A DNA stretch of 64,000 nt from Liolophura sinensis (lineage: Eukaryota; Mollusca; Polyplacophora; Chitonida; Chitonidae): NCBI RefSeq assembly GCF_032854445.1, contig NC_088299.1, positions 6,237,001 to 6,301,000 of the forward strand. Direction: 5' to 3'. The translations under genes and the position numbers were made by a program. The notes under the pieces were generated by a model. That model made no database searches. It worked only from the letters and a program-made list of their open reading frames with translations, and had not been told where the DNA came from. Positions 36,780 through 50,685 of the stretch are shown here, piece after piece. The first letter of the stretch is position 1. Each line of letters starts with the position of its first letter.

Positions 36780-37870
36780 CAGAGGAAATAAAGTATGATG
36801 AGTTTACATGCATGTGTATAATGGCAGTACAAGAAAATATTAAAGACAACCTTGACAGATTTTGGAGTTTTATAAAGAAAATAAAAAGGGTAAAGACTGT
36901 TTACCTGGTATTGTAGCAAATTACAGAACGGAAGCTTGACCCCTGGAGAACATCTGAAATGTTGGCTATTTTCTTTTTCCAAAATGTGTTTAACGTAAAA
37001 AGTCCCAGCGAATATGCATACGCCGATATCGTTACGGCTGTAAACTACGTTCTATAGTCCCTTGATTTATCAACTGATGGAATACAAGAGAGTCTTAAGA
37101 ACCTAAACCCACACAGAATTCGTGGATATGTTTATGGCTCCAGGATGACGAAGCGATCTTAGACGTAAGTCGGCATTTCAAACCACTTTAAAAATGTTAT
37201 TTCTTAAGTAACAAGGTCAAAATATTGCTTGACAAGGTAAATTCTTGGGAAGTTATTGTACAACAAATTTCACCTAAAACAATGGATACGAACATATTAA
37301 ATTTTAATGATGGAAACTTTGGCTTAAGTCTAAGATCACTTCGTGATCCCCGGGGCCTGGTCTGTTGTTAAGAGAGTTTGCATACGAGCTACGTTCCTTT
37401 AAATATTCTGTTTAACTTGTTTAACTTGTTTAACTTTAATATGTAAATTATCACTCGCGATCTTTTTTAACCCGTTTTTTATGTAGATTGATTTTTAGAC
37501 AAAACATCACAAGAAATAGGCCAAAAATAAATGAATTTCATGCAATATATAATCTACGCAGATTTTATTAAAGCATCCGACACTGTCATTATCTTTTAAC
37601 TTACAAGCTTCATCTTTATGGTTTTACTGGAGAAATTCTAAACCGTATTTCAAGTATATAGGGGGCAACGAGTGGCTTGCCAAGGGCTTTTGGCCATACT
37701 GGCAAGTTGTGCTGCCCAGGGTGTCACAGAGTTTGATTTTATAGGGCCGCTGTATTTCACCATTTTCGTCTGTGATTTGGCGTTGGTTATACAATGTTCT
37801 GAGTGCATTTTAGTTGTGGATGTGGATTAGTTGTGGGTGATAACAAATTGGTGTCAAATTCAGATAACTG
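36780..37870 (+). pseudogene. Decayed non-LTR retrotransposon (LINE) reverse-transcriptase region
   Basis: With several frame changes and stops, the plus strand reads like LINE ORF2. There is a DRFWSFIKKIK-like segment near 36855, AEMLAIFFFQNVFN-like residues near 36950, LHLYGFTGEILNRI-like residues near 37610, and GPLYFTIFVCDLALV-like residues near 37745, where the catalytic domain would be. The active-site doublet is not preserved. No target-site duplication or poly-A tail found. The clade is not assignable by eye (jockey/CR1-like). Confidence 0.6.
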
Positions 37871-37879
37871 TGATCAACT

Positions 37880-38134
37880 GCTCTCAAAAAAATAATCTGT
37901 TAAATTGAACAGTCTGTTCTCTGATTGATGCTAGAATGTATTCCGTTGTTGTAGCAGATTATCTGTTAAATACCGCACAAATATTCTGGTAAATCAACAT
38001 AAGGACTCTATTAGACTAACATGATGCTATGTTGAATATAACACAGTATTATGTTATAATAACAGAATACATTCTATCATCACTCAGGCAACAGACTTTC
38101 TTTTAAAACCTGACAGATTATTTTTTTTGAGTGT
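37880..38134. mobile_element. MITE family B, complete copy
   Basis: Left end gctctcaaaaaaataatctg, right end (reversed) acactcaaaaaaaataatct. The interior shares gatgctagaatgtattccgt and the gttgaatataacac block with the copies at 18018 and 24140. About 255 bp, non-coding. Confidence 0.8.
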
Positions 38135-39305
38135 TCAGAAACACCATTTTTAAATGATTCGATTTGATGATATCTCCTTGTTCCTCTCCTTATATCTTGC
38201 TATCATTTACTACTACATACAACTGGTGTGTCAAGTGGAAGTTATAAAGCTTAATAAATCTTAATGTTCATCCGTTGACTTTTCTACAAGTTAAAAAGGA
38301 CAAGCTTCAGCATGAGTACAAAATGAGTACGGTGACTGTTGTTATAGACCGCCTAATGTTGTTAAACATCTTGGCATTATGTTACCAGCAAACTGTACAT
38401 TTAATGTTACACAAGATCCAAAGCTAACAAAAAGTTGGGCTTTATTCAAAGAAGATGTTACCTGTTTGTGGTCAGGTGGAAACCCACGACCAGATTGCTG
38501 GCAGACCTTTCCACGTGTTATTTGCTTGTCACCCACAAAAACCATACATGTATAGGGCAGGGTTATCCATGAATACAGTCTGTATGTATATCAATATTAA
38601 ACACACAAGACTTCGCATCTCGAGATTGAAATTTTATTATCCTGATTTGAATTAAAAACTGCAGAACATCAGACATATTTTCAGGTGCACATTGTACACA
38701 TGACTTAAGTTTTTATTCTAAAATTACCGTCTAATACAAACATAATCAATCCTACCTGCATGCTTCACACCTTTGTGTTACCTAGGATATGCTTTGGGAC
38801 ATTAAGATAACATTGTTCAAAATAGATTCTAATAAAATTCTTGTATTAAACGTATACACGCATACACTACATAACATTGATATAAAATTCTGAATTGATG
38901 TTTTAAAAAAAATGTATCACAGAACAGCTATGTAGCACAAACAATGCCATGGGGAAAATTTAATCTACACTTTAAATAAATGACATGTTATTAACACATT
39001 ATATACACAACTATCACTTCCACCTACCCTCAAAACACAGCAACCCCCAACACAAACACATATCTCGACATCTTAACAAATACCTGCAAAAAGGTAACTT
39101 ATTTCCTAACATCTTCATATAAAAATGGCAAGGTTCTGTTTGTGTATATGATATAGAAGTAGATATAACCAAAATTTTAATAACCAGCATTTAACATTCT
39201 TCCTGAGCTAGAAACCAACAGCTTAAAACTACTTACATTGCATTTACCTGTCTTTCATATTTAGTACATGTGAATGATTATTTCTGTCTTTCTTTTTTTT
39301 CATTT
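38135..39305. other. Region downstream of the DUF4476-like gene
   Basis: Holds a short SINE core fragment on the reverse strand at about 38468-38520 (ggtggaaacccacgaccag, then ttgctggcagacctttccac). Otherwise nothing recognised. Confidence 0.45.
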
Positions 39306-39307
39306 GT

Positions 39308-39308
<1 letters not shown>

Positions 39309-39376
<68 letters not shown>
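39309..39376. repeat. (TA)n microsatellite
   Basis: About 34 TA dinucleotides, located 85 bp past the stop codon of the minus-strand gene, so possibly within its 3' UTR. Confidence 0.97.
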
Positions 39377-39377
<1 letters not shown>

Positions 39378-39459
39378 GAACGACATCAAATTTGTACATT
39401 ACGAATCCAAATGAAGTTAAGTTTGGGGCATAATAAAATGGTAATTTAATGTCAGATGG

Positions 39460-42400
39460 TTACTGGTACCCCATGGCTTCAGTGGGTAACCGTGGGAATC
39501 CTGTGGGTGCTGGTGCCCCACTGTGATGCCCTAATGGTGGGGCCCCCGCTGGATATGGTCCTGCCGATAGGAATGTGGTGTTACCCGGGTACTCACGGTC
39601 CTGTTCATAGGTTCTGTCAGGAGGGTATGCATAGGATGGATGGCCAGTATACACAGACGGTATCACTCCTGCATTGGCTGTTATCGGCATTTCAATGTTG
39701 CCATGGCCCTGAAAATTGCCGCATATTAACACAAATATTACAGGTCTTTTAATTTTCATACACACATGCTTGACTGGTGTTTGAAGTCATATCCATGATC
39801 TATAAAAGTTCAGGAAGTGGACGAGAACAGGATGCAATTAAAGTGTGAGACCTAGAAGAAATGCCCCAAGAGTGTATGAGGCTATGAGTGTATGAGGCAA
39901 TGCTAATATGAGCCTATGAGGGTATACCCTAACGCTATGCTATGAGGCTATGAAGGTACAGGTTAAGGCTACGCTATGAGGCTATGAGAGTTCTAAGTTT
40001 AGGTTATGCTATGAGGCTATTAGAGTTCTAAGCTAAGTTTATGCTATGAGGCTATGAGAGTTCTAAGCTAAGGCTATGCGATGAGCCTCTGGGGGTATAC
40101 CCTAACGCTATGCTATGAGGCGATGAAGGTATAGGCTAAGGCTACGCTATGAAGCTATGAGAGTTCTAAGTTAAGGTTATGCTATGAGGCTATGAGAGTT
40201 CTAAGCTAAGGCTATGCCAGGGCCCTCTGAAGGTATAAGCTAAGGCTATGCTAAGAGGGTATCAGCTAAGGCTATGCTAATTACAGGTTATGGGGGTATA
40301 TTAAAGGCTTTTCTAATTTGAAGTTATGGATATATGATGCAATGAATTAATGTATGTATGCTTTGGGTTTCACATAGTACTTAACAATTTTTCAGTCATA
40401 TGCTAACGAACATGACGCTATCATAATGAGGCTATGGTAGTGTAATGCTATGTGATGATATCAGCGTATCTCATAAAGAGAGTTTATGAGATTCATCATG
40501 GGATGTGTGACTTCAAGACTATCAGATTATCAGGGTACATGAAAGAGGCTCTAGAGGGTATGTGACTATGAGAGTCTAGGCTACAAGAGAATGTTTTCAG
40601 GGTATGTGACTATTAGGATATCAGTCTATAAGGATATGGGTACTATGAGGTTCTAGAGGGTATATGTGCCTATGAAGATATCAGTGTACTATGAATGTGT
40701 GAGGTTCTGGAGGGTATTTAGCCATGAGGGTATCAGACTATGAGTATGTGAGGCTCTGAGGGGTATGTGACTATGAGATATCAGACTATGAGTGTATGGG
40801 GCTCTGGGAGGTATGTGGCTATGAGGATAGCACATTATGAGCATATAGGGCTCTGGAGGATATGTGGCTATGTAAATATCAGACTGAGTGTGTGAGGTGT
40901 GAGGCTATGAGGATATCAGGCTATGAATGTATGAGGCTCTGGAGGGTATGTGACTATGAGGATATCAGACTAAGTGTGCGAGGCTCCGGAGAGATTGTGG
41001 CTATGAGGATATCAGACTATGAGTGTGTGAAGCTCTGGAGGGTGTGTGGCTATGAGAGGTATGTGGACATGAGGATATCAGACTATGAGAGTATGAGTGT
41101 ATGAGGCTCTGGAAGGTATGTGACTATGAGGATATCAGACTATGTGTGAGGCTCTGGAGGGTATGTGGCTATGAGGATATCAAACTATGAGCGCATGGGG
41201 CTCTGGAGGGTATGTGGCTATGAGAATATCAGACTGAGTGTGTGGGGCTCTGGGAAGTATGTGGCTATGAGGATATCAGACTATGCGTGTGTGAGGCTTT
41301 GGAAAGTGTGTGGCTATGAGGGGGTATGTGGCTATGACGATATCAGACTATGAGCGCATGGGGCTCTGGAAGATATGTGGCTATGAGTATATCAGACTGA
41401 GTGTGTGAGGCTCTAGAGGGTATGTGGCTACGAGGATATCAGGCTATGAATATGTGAGGCTCTGAAGGTCATGTGACTATGAGGATGTCAGGCCATGAGA
41501 GTATGAATGTATGTGGCTCTGAAGGTCATGTGACTATGAGCATATCAGACTATGAGAGTATGAATGTATGAGGCTCTGGAGGTATGTGACTATGAGCATA
41601 TCAGACTGAGTATGTGAGGCTCTGGAGGGTGTGGAACTATGCAGATATCAGACTATGACAGTATGAATGTATGAGGCTCTGGAGAGTATGTGACTGAGGA
41701 TATCAGACTGTATGAGGCTCTGGAGGGTATGTGACTATGAATATATCAGACTACAAGAGTATGACTGTATGAGGCTCTGGAGGATATGTGGCTATGGCAA
41801 TATCAGACTGAGTGTGTGAGGCTCTTGAGGATATGTGGCTATAAGAATATCGGACTGAGTGTGTGAGGCTGTGGAGGGTATGTGGCCATCAGGATATCAG
41901 GCTATCAATGTGTGAGGCTCTGAAGGTTATGTGACTATGAGGATAGACTATGAGAGTATGAGCGTATGAGGCTCTGGAGAGTATGTGGCTATGAGCATAT
42001 CAGACTATGAGCGCATGGGGCGTGTGAGAATATAAGACTGAGTATTTGATACTCTGGAGGGTATGTGGCTATGAGGATATCAGACTGAGTGTGTGGCTAT
42101 GAGGATTTCAGGCTATAAATGTATGAGGCTCTGGAGGTTATGTGACTATAAGGATATCAGACTACGAGAGTATGAATGTATGCGGCTCTGGAGGTTATGT
42201 GACTATGAGGATATCAGGCTTTGAGTGTGTAAGGCTCTGGAGAGTATGTGGCTATGAGGCTATCAGACTGTGTGAGGCTCTGGAGGGTATATGACTATGA
42301 GCATATGAGACTATGAGAGTATGAATGTACTCTCTGGAGGGTATGTGGCTATGAAAATTTCAGGCTATGAATGTGTGAGGCTCTGGAGGTTATGTGACTA

Positions 42401-45400
42401 TAAGGATATCAGACAACGAGAGAATGAATGTATGCAGCTCTGGAGGGTATGTGACTATGAGGATATCAGACTTTGAGTGTGTAAGGCTCTGGAGAGTATG
42501 TGGCTATGAGGATATCAGACTGTGTGAGGCTCTGGGGGTATGTGACTATGAGGATATCAGATTACGAGAGTATGACTGTATGAGGCTCTAGAGGGTATGT
42601 GGCTATAAGGATATCAGACTATGAGTGCATGGGGCGTGTGAAAATATAAGATTGAGTATTTGATGCTCCGGAGGGTATGTGGCTATGAGGATATCAGACT
42701 GAGTGTGTCAGGCTCTGGAGGGTATGTGGCTATGAGGATATCAGACTATGAGCGCGTGAAGCTCTGGAAGGTATGTGGCTATAAGGATATCAGACTATGA
42801 GTGCATGGGGCACGTGAAAATATAAGTGAGTATTTGATGCTCCGGAGGGTTTGTGGCTATGAGGATATCAGACTGAGTGTGTGAGGCTCTAGAGAGTATG
42901 TGTCTATGAGGGTATCAGACTGAGTATGTGATGCTCTGGAGGTGTGTGACTATGAGGTATCAGACTAAGTGTGCGAGGCTATGGAGGGTATGTGGCTATG
43001 AGGATATCAGGCTATGAATGTGTGAGGCTCTGGAGGGTATGTGACTATGAGCATATCAGACTATGAGCGCATGGGGCGTGTGAGAATATAAGACTGAGTA
43101 TTTGATGCTCCGGAGGGTATGTGGCTATGAGGATATCAGACTGTGTGAGGCTCTGGAGGGTATATGGCTGTGAGGATATCAGACTATGAGAGTATGAATG
43201 TACTCTCTGGAGGGTATGTGGCTATGAAAATTTCAGGCTATGAATGTGTGAGGCTCTGGAGGTTATGTGACTATAAGGATATCAGACTACGAGAGAATGA
43301 ATGTATGCGGCTCTGGACGGTATGTGACTATGAGGATATCAGGCTTTGAGTGTGTAAGGCTCTGGAGAGTATGCGGCTATGAGGATATCAGACTGTGTGA
43401 AGCTCTGGAGGGTATGTGACTATGAGGATATCAGACTACGAGAGTATGACTGTATGAGGCTCTAGAGGGTATGTGGCTATGAGGATATCAGACTATGAGC
43501 GCGTGAAGCTCTGGAAGGTATGTGGCTATATGGATATCAGACTATGAGTGCATGGGACGTGTGAAAATATAAGACTGAGTATTTGATGCTCCGGGGGGTA
43601 TGTGGCTATGAGGATATCAGACTGAGTGTGTCAGGCTCTGGAGGGTATGTGGCTATGAGATATCAGACTATGAGCGCGTGAAGCTCTGGAAGGTATGTGG
43701 CTATAAGGATATCAGACTATGAGCGCATGGAGCATGTGAAAATATAAGACTGAGTATTTGATGCTCCGGAGGGTATGTGGCTATGAGGATATCAGACTGA
43801 GTGTGCGAGGCTCTGGAGGGTATAGCTCATAGGCTATGAGGATATCAAACTGAGTATGTGATGCTCTGGAAGGTATGTAACTATGAAAATTTCAGGCTAT
43901 GAATGTGTGAGGCTCTGGAGGTTATGTGACTATAAGGATATCAGACTACGAGAGAATGAATGTATGCAGCTCTGGAGGGTATGTGACTATGAGGATAGCA
44001 GACTTTGAGTGTGTAAGGCTCTGGAGAGTATGTGGCTATGAGGATATCAGACTGTGTGAGGCTCTGGAGGGTATGTGACTATGAGGATATCAGATTACGA
44101 GAGTATGACTGTATGAGGCTCTAGAGGGTATGTGGCTATAAGGATATCAGACTATGAGTGCATGGGGCGTGTGAAAATATAAGATTGAGTATTTGATGCT
44201 CCGGAGGGTATGTGGCTATGAGGATATCAGACTGAGTGTGTCAGGCTCTGGAGGGTATGTGGCTATGAGGATATCAGACTATGAGCGCGTGAAGCTCTGG
44301 AAGGTATGTGGCTATAAGGATATCAGACTATGAGTGCATGGGGCACGTGAAAATATAAGACTGAGTATTTGATGCTCCGGAGGGTTTGTGGCTATGAGGA
44401 TATCAGACTGAGTGTGTGAGGCTCTGGAGGGTATGTGGCTATGAGGGTATCAGACTGAGTATGTGATGCTCTGGAAGGTATGTGACTATGAGGTATCAGA
44501 CTGGGTGTGCGAGGATGTGGAGGGTATATGGCTATGAGGATATCAGGCTATGAATGTGTAAGGCTCTGGAGGGTATGTGACTATGAGCATATCAGACTAT
44601 GAGCGCATGGGGCGTGTGAGAATATAAGACTGAGTATTTGATGCTCTGGAGGGTATGTGGCTATGAGGATATCAGACTGAGTGTGTGATGCTCTGGAGGG
44701 TATATGGCTGTGAGGATATCAGACTATGAGAGTATGAATGTACTCTCTGGAGGGTATGTGGCTATGAAAATTTCAGGCTATGAATATGTGAGGCTCTGGA
44801 GGTTATGTGACTATAAGGATATCAGACTACGAGAGAATGAATGTATGCGGCTCTGGACGGTATGTGACTATGAGGATATCAGGCTTTGAGTGTGTAAGGC
44901 TCTGGAGAGTATGCGGCTATGAGGATATCAGACTGTGTGAAGCTCTGGAGGGTATGTGACTATGAGGATATCAGACTACGAGAGTATGACTGTATGAGGC
45001 TCTAGAGGGTATGTGGCTATGAGGATATCAGACTATGAGCGCGTGAAGCTCTGGAAGGTATGTGGCTATAAGGATATCAGACTATGAGTGCATGGGGCGT
45101 GTGAAAATATAAGACTGAGTATTTGATGCTCCGGAGGGTATGTGGCTATGAGGATATCAGACTGAGTGTGTCAGGTTCTGGAGGGTATGTGGCTATGAGA
45201 TATCAGACTATGAGCGCGTGAAGCTCTGGAAGGTATGTGGCTATAAGGATATCAGACTATGAGCGCATGGAGCATGTGAAAATATAAGACTGAGTATTTG
45301 ATACTCCGGAGGGTATGTGGCTATGAGGATATCAGACTATGAGTGCATGGGGCGTGTGAAAATATAAGATTGAGTATTTGATGCTCCGGAGGGTATGTGG

Positions 45401-48400
45401 CTATGAGGATATCAGACTGAGTGTGTCAGGTTCTGGAGGGTATGTGGCTATGAGATATCAGACTATGAGCGCGTGAAGCTCTGGAAGGTATGTGGCTATA
45501 AGGATATCAGACTATGAGCGCATGGAGCATGTGAAAATATAAGACTGAGTATTTGATACTCCGGAGGGTATGTGGCTATGAGGATATCAGACTGAGTGTG
45601 CGAGGCTCTGGAGAGTATAGCTCATAGGCTATGAGGATATCAGACTGAGTATGTGATGCTCTGGAAGGTATGTGACTATGAGGTATCAGACTGAGTGTGC
45701 GAGGCGGTGGAGGGTATGTGGCTATGAGGATATCAGGCTATGAATGTGTGAGGCTCTGGAGGTTATGTGACTATGAGGATATCAGACTACAAGAGTATGA
45801 GCGTATGAGGCTCTGGAGGGTATGTGACTGAGCATATCAGACTATGAGTGCATGGGGCGTGTGAGAATATAAGACTGAGTATTTGATGCTCTGGAGGGTA
45901 TGTGGCTATGAGGATATCAGACTGAGTGTGTGATGCTCTGGAGGGTATGTGGCTATGAGGATATCAGACTTTGCGTGTGCAAGGCTCTGGAGGGTGTGGG
46001 ACTATGCAGATATCAGACTACGACAGCATGAATGTATGAGGCTCTGGAGGGTATGTGACTATGACAATATCAGACTATGAGTGTTATGCTCTGGAGGGTA
46101 TGTGGCTATGACAATATCAGACTATGAGTGTGTGAGGCTCTGGAAGGTATGTGGCTATAAGGATATCAGACTTAATGTGTGAGGCTCTGGACGGTATGTG
46201 GCTATGAGGATATCAGACTAAGACTGCATGAGGCTCTGGAGGCTATGTGGCTATGAAGATACCAGACTGAATGTGTGAGGCTCAGGAGGGTATGTGGCTA
46301 TGAGGATATCAGACTAAGAGTGCATGAGGCTCTGGAGGCTATGTGGCTATGAAGATATCAGATTATGAATGTATGAGGCTCTGAAGGGTATGTAGCTATG
46401 AGGATATCAGACTATGAGTGCGTGAGGCTCTGGAGGGTACGTGGCTATGAGGATATCAGACTATGCGTGTATGAGGCAGTGGAGGGTATGTGACTATGAG
46501 GCTATCAGACTATGAGTGCTTGAGGCTCTGGAGGGTATGTAGCTATGAGGATATCAGACTATGAGTGTTAGGCTCTGGAGGGTATATTATGCGCTCATAT
46601 GTCTGTATATTATGTAATTCAGCCAACATAGTAATTCCATCCTTGAAAGTGGATATAGGTGGAAAGGTGCTGTAGCTGCATGCATGAGTTGACAATGATA
46701 AATATGCCTAACTGAAACCCACATGTCTGCAAAATTCCATCCTTGAAAGTGGATATAGGTGGAAAAGTGCTATAACTGCATATGAGTTGACAATGATAAA
46801 TATGCCTAACTGAAGCCCACATGTCTGCAGGATTTCATCCTTGAAAGTGGATATAAGTGGAAAGGTGCTATAGCTGCATGCATGAGTTGACAATGATAAA
46901 TATGCCTAACTGAAGCCCACATGTCTGCAGGATTACATGTATTCTAATTATAAACTTTATCCAACGAGCCGAGGCCTCCGTGGCTCAGTTGGTTAGCGCG
47001 CTAACGCAGCGTAATGACCCAGGAGTCTCTCACCATTGCAGTCGCTGTGAGTCCAGCTCATGCTGGCTTCCTCTCCGGCCGAAAGTAGGAAGGTCTTCAG
47101 CAACCTGCGGATGGTCGTGGGTTTCCCCCGGGCTATGCCCGGTTTCCACCCACCATAACGCTGACCTACCGTCGTATAAGCGAAATATTCTTGAGTACGG
47201 CGTAAAACACCAATCGAATAAATAATTAAATATCTAACGAGCAAACCCAGCCAGTAAAATGTTCATCCATGTCACTCTCTGTTAGCAGAGCACATGCCTG
47301 CATTTGTGCTGCAGGGAGAACAATTACCTGACATAACACATACATGCACTTTAACTCTACCTTCTGCAGGGTGATGAAGCCGAGGAACATGCAGACTCAT
47401 AAAGTGTCTAAACTTCAGAACTGTTTGCTGAGTTACATATGTGAGTCTATCATTGAGAACATTTACATTTCAACCCCATGAGTAGACGCGAACTGTCATG
47501 GTGCAGGTAAATATTATTGTTTAGGTCACAGCAACTTAGATTGTTGTTTTATTGGCAGAATAAAGCTTTTTCCAATATCGGAGGAAGGTATATAGGAGGG
47601 CGTAAATATAAAATATTTATTTATTTATTTGATTAGTGCTTTACGCCGTACTCAAGAATATTTCACTCATACGACGGAGGCCAGCATTATGGTGGGTGGA
47701 AACCGGGAAGAGCCCGGGGGAAACCCACGACCATCCGCAGGTTGCTGCAGACCTTTCCACTTATGGCCGGAGAGGAAGCCAGCATGAGCTGGACTTGAAC
47801 TCACAGCGACCGCATTGGTGAGAGGCTTCTGGGTCATTACGCTGTGCTAGCGCGCTAACCGACTGAGCCACGGAGGCCCCTAATATAAAATAAATTATGA
47901 CTCATATAATTCGTGGGAAATGTGAACTGCCATGACTAGGAGAGCATTTTTTTCCTGTTGAAAACATTCACATGATCAGAGAGCTTTCAAAATCATCAAA
48001 AGATCAAGGTCAGACAAATTTTTTTTTTAGTTCATTTTAGTTGCAATTTTTATTTTTTAGTGTCAGCTCACAAAAAATAAAAATTGGCATTGCCTTGAAA
48101 TTAAAGCTAACATATCAGGCTTGGGATGTAAGGTCGGGTGTGGTGATTTTCTCCAGGCTCTGTGTTTAAATCCTAACCACCCTATAAAAATGAGTATATG
48201 GCATAAAATATAACAATTAAAGAAATAAATAAATGTACTTACAGGTGCCCTGGATTCTTGTTCTGCCAGACTCCCATACAGGTGGGGCTCCAGGGGTCGA
48301 CACTGTGTGTACAGACCGCCTAATGCTGCGTAACCTTGGTGACCACCAGCCGCCATTTTATCACCCACGCGAGATTGAACCTAAAACGTATTTGTGATAT

Positions 48401-50653
48401 TGGTATTAAACTAAGCATTGTGCTGCTTCCAACTAGGCTAGCAGAGAAAAATATACATCCAGATTAAGTTAATTGTCTGCTGTGACTGACAATTTCCTCT
48501 TTTCACTCTTTATACTATGATGCTATTCATAACTTATTAATTTATACAAAGCAAACACCAAACATTGACACAGAAGAGTATAAATTAATTCTTTTGCATA
48601 ACATACTTTCAGATACTGTTACAATGATTTACTAAGCTTGATATATAAAGAATACAGCATAAAATGACTTAAAAGCTCTCCTCAAAAAATGTATTTTTTA
48701 TTACAGGCACTAGAGTGTAATAAAATACTGGTATTACTTTTGGTTCTGAAATTTATTGTTATCCAGCAGGATATCATCTCATCTTACATATACATGTATG
48801 AAACCAAAAGATTATTTGTTAACTTATAAAAGTTTTGGGAAAAGGCTATAAATTTTAACTCAATTGTACACGAAAAAAGGGCAGCCTGAACAAGACACTT
48901 GACTAGTACAGCGATTATATAAAGCAAACAGAACAACTCAGACAAATTATTTTATATGTTGAAGTAGATCTGTTTATTTTTGACCACAATATGGTTAAAA
49001 TACTGCTCATCGAGGTGGCAAAAAAACATAATCTACATTAATTCTTTCTATGTGTAGACGAATATGGTAAATGACCTCAAAATTTTATCTCACTTTTAAA
49101 GGCAAATAAAGTTCACATCTTCCAAAAAAACCTCAAAGCACCTTTCCAAGATCAAAAAACCTTTCTAGATTCGGTAAAATGTGTACCTTTGGGCAAAATT
49201 TTAGATTATTTACTATAACCTAGCTGTGTATAGCACGAAATTGACCCTTATATTATGTGGCATCCACTGAAGAAAAACAAAACACAGTAAAACAACTTGG
49301 AAAAGGAATCACAACTCACAGTATACAGTATATTACGAGCATTGTATTTATCCATCTGGAAAGGGAAACAACTGAGGATGTATTCCTCGCCCAGTTTTGT
49401 CTGGCTGTCAGAAAGAACCCTGGGGGAAAAGAAAAGGACATGCAAGTGAGATTTTTGATTTTTTTTTTTTTGGATTGGTGTTTTTTACGCCGTATTCAAG
49501 AATATTTCTTGATTAATACTTAATACTTATACGACGGCGGTCAGCATTATGGTGAGTGGAAACCAGGCAGAGCCCGGAGGAAACCCACGACCATCCGCAG
49601 GTAGCTGACAGACCTTCCCACATACGGCCGGAGAGGAAGTCAGCATGAACTGGACTCACCGCGACGGCATTGGTGAGAGACTCCTAGGCCATTACGCTGC
49701 ACTAGTGCGCTAACCAACTGAGCCGCGTGGGCCCCACATGCACGTGAGAGAACTTATTATAGTATTCATGAACTGCTTATAAAATAGAATACTGTACATG
49801 TATGTGTGATTTAGATATCTCATTGCTATATTTGATTGGTGTTTTGTGCCACAGATCTAGTAAAATAAAAAAAAATAATAAAACAAAAAGCAAAACAAAA
49901 GAAAAAAAATAACAGCAGTATTATGATAAAGGTTAAGGATATCGGGCACAGCTATACCACAAATGTGTCAGCTCAAGCTATGGTATTTCTTCACCATTTC
50001 AAGCATTAAAAAAGCAACTTTGGGGAGTTGTAGTTACAAATAATTTAACCTTTCATTGTGTTTCTTAAACAGTCTATGTCTATCAGTGATTGCAGTAGAT
50101 ACATGACCTCCATTGCTGTACTGTAAACCTCAAAATACAGCTGTAAAAAACCTGTTACACAGCAATAGAGTGAATTTAATGAACTAGCGAGATCAAAATG
50201 ACCATTTAATAAATGTAAATGAACACAGGATAAACAATCCCATACCTTTTCACACAATGAAGGGCAGTTAATTTGTCACAGGAAACACTTATTGCATTGA
50301 TTATCTCCCTTGCTTCCTGGCACGTCATACGCACTAATCTCTGGAAGAAGCAAATACATGTATAAACAAAAGTGTACTTAAATAGTAATGGAAATCTAAC
50401 ATTTTCAAGTACAAATGCCCCTGCAATAACAAAAACATGTTTACATGTATTTGTTTAATAATAGGAATAATTTATGATGAATTTCATTTAGAGTGTTTTT
50501 GGGCTGGGCTGACTGTGTGCACATCAAAGTTAATGTATCTCTCGGTACCATGTTTTATACAATTCACCATTTTATTTACTCACTGGTTCCATGATCTTTA
50601 TAGCCTGCACTTTGTCAGGTGGTGAAGCAAACTGATGGATCACTTGGGCAGCC

Positions 50654-50685
<32 letters not shown>

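Noticed and set aside
36905-36953. Possible upstream exon for the orphan exons at 35993-36445
   Set aside because: It is antisense to the LINE relic, whose plus-strand reading (FWSFIKK region and onward) explains this stretch better.
40862-46580. Many 60-80-codon plus-strand frames with GYEDIRL-type repeats
   Set aside because: By-products of the 49-bp intronic minisatellite.
50050-50120. Alternative exon (MEVMYLLQSLIDIDCL) in the DUF4476-like gene
   Set aside because: Its 3' phase does not fit the next exon (stop created), and its donor is weak. Skipping it gives a perfect phase chain.
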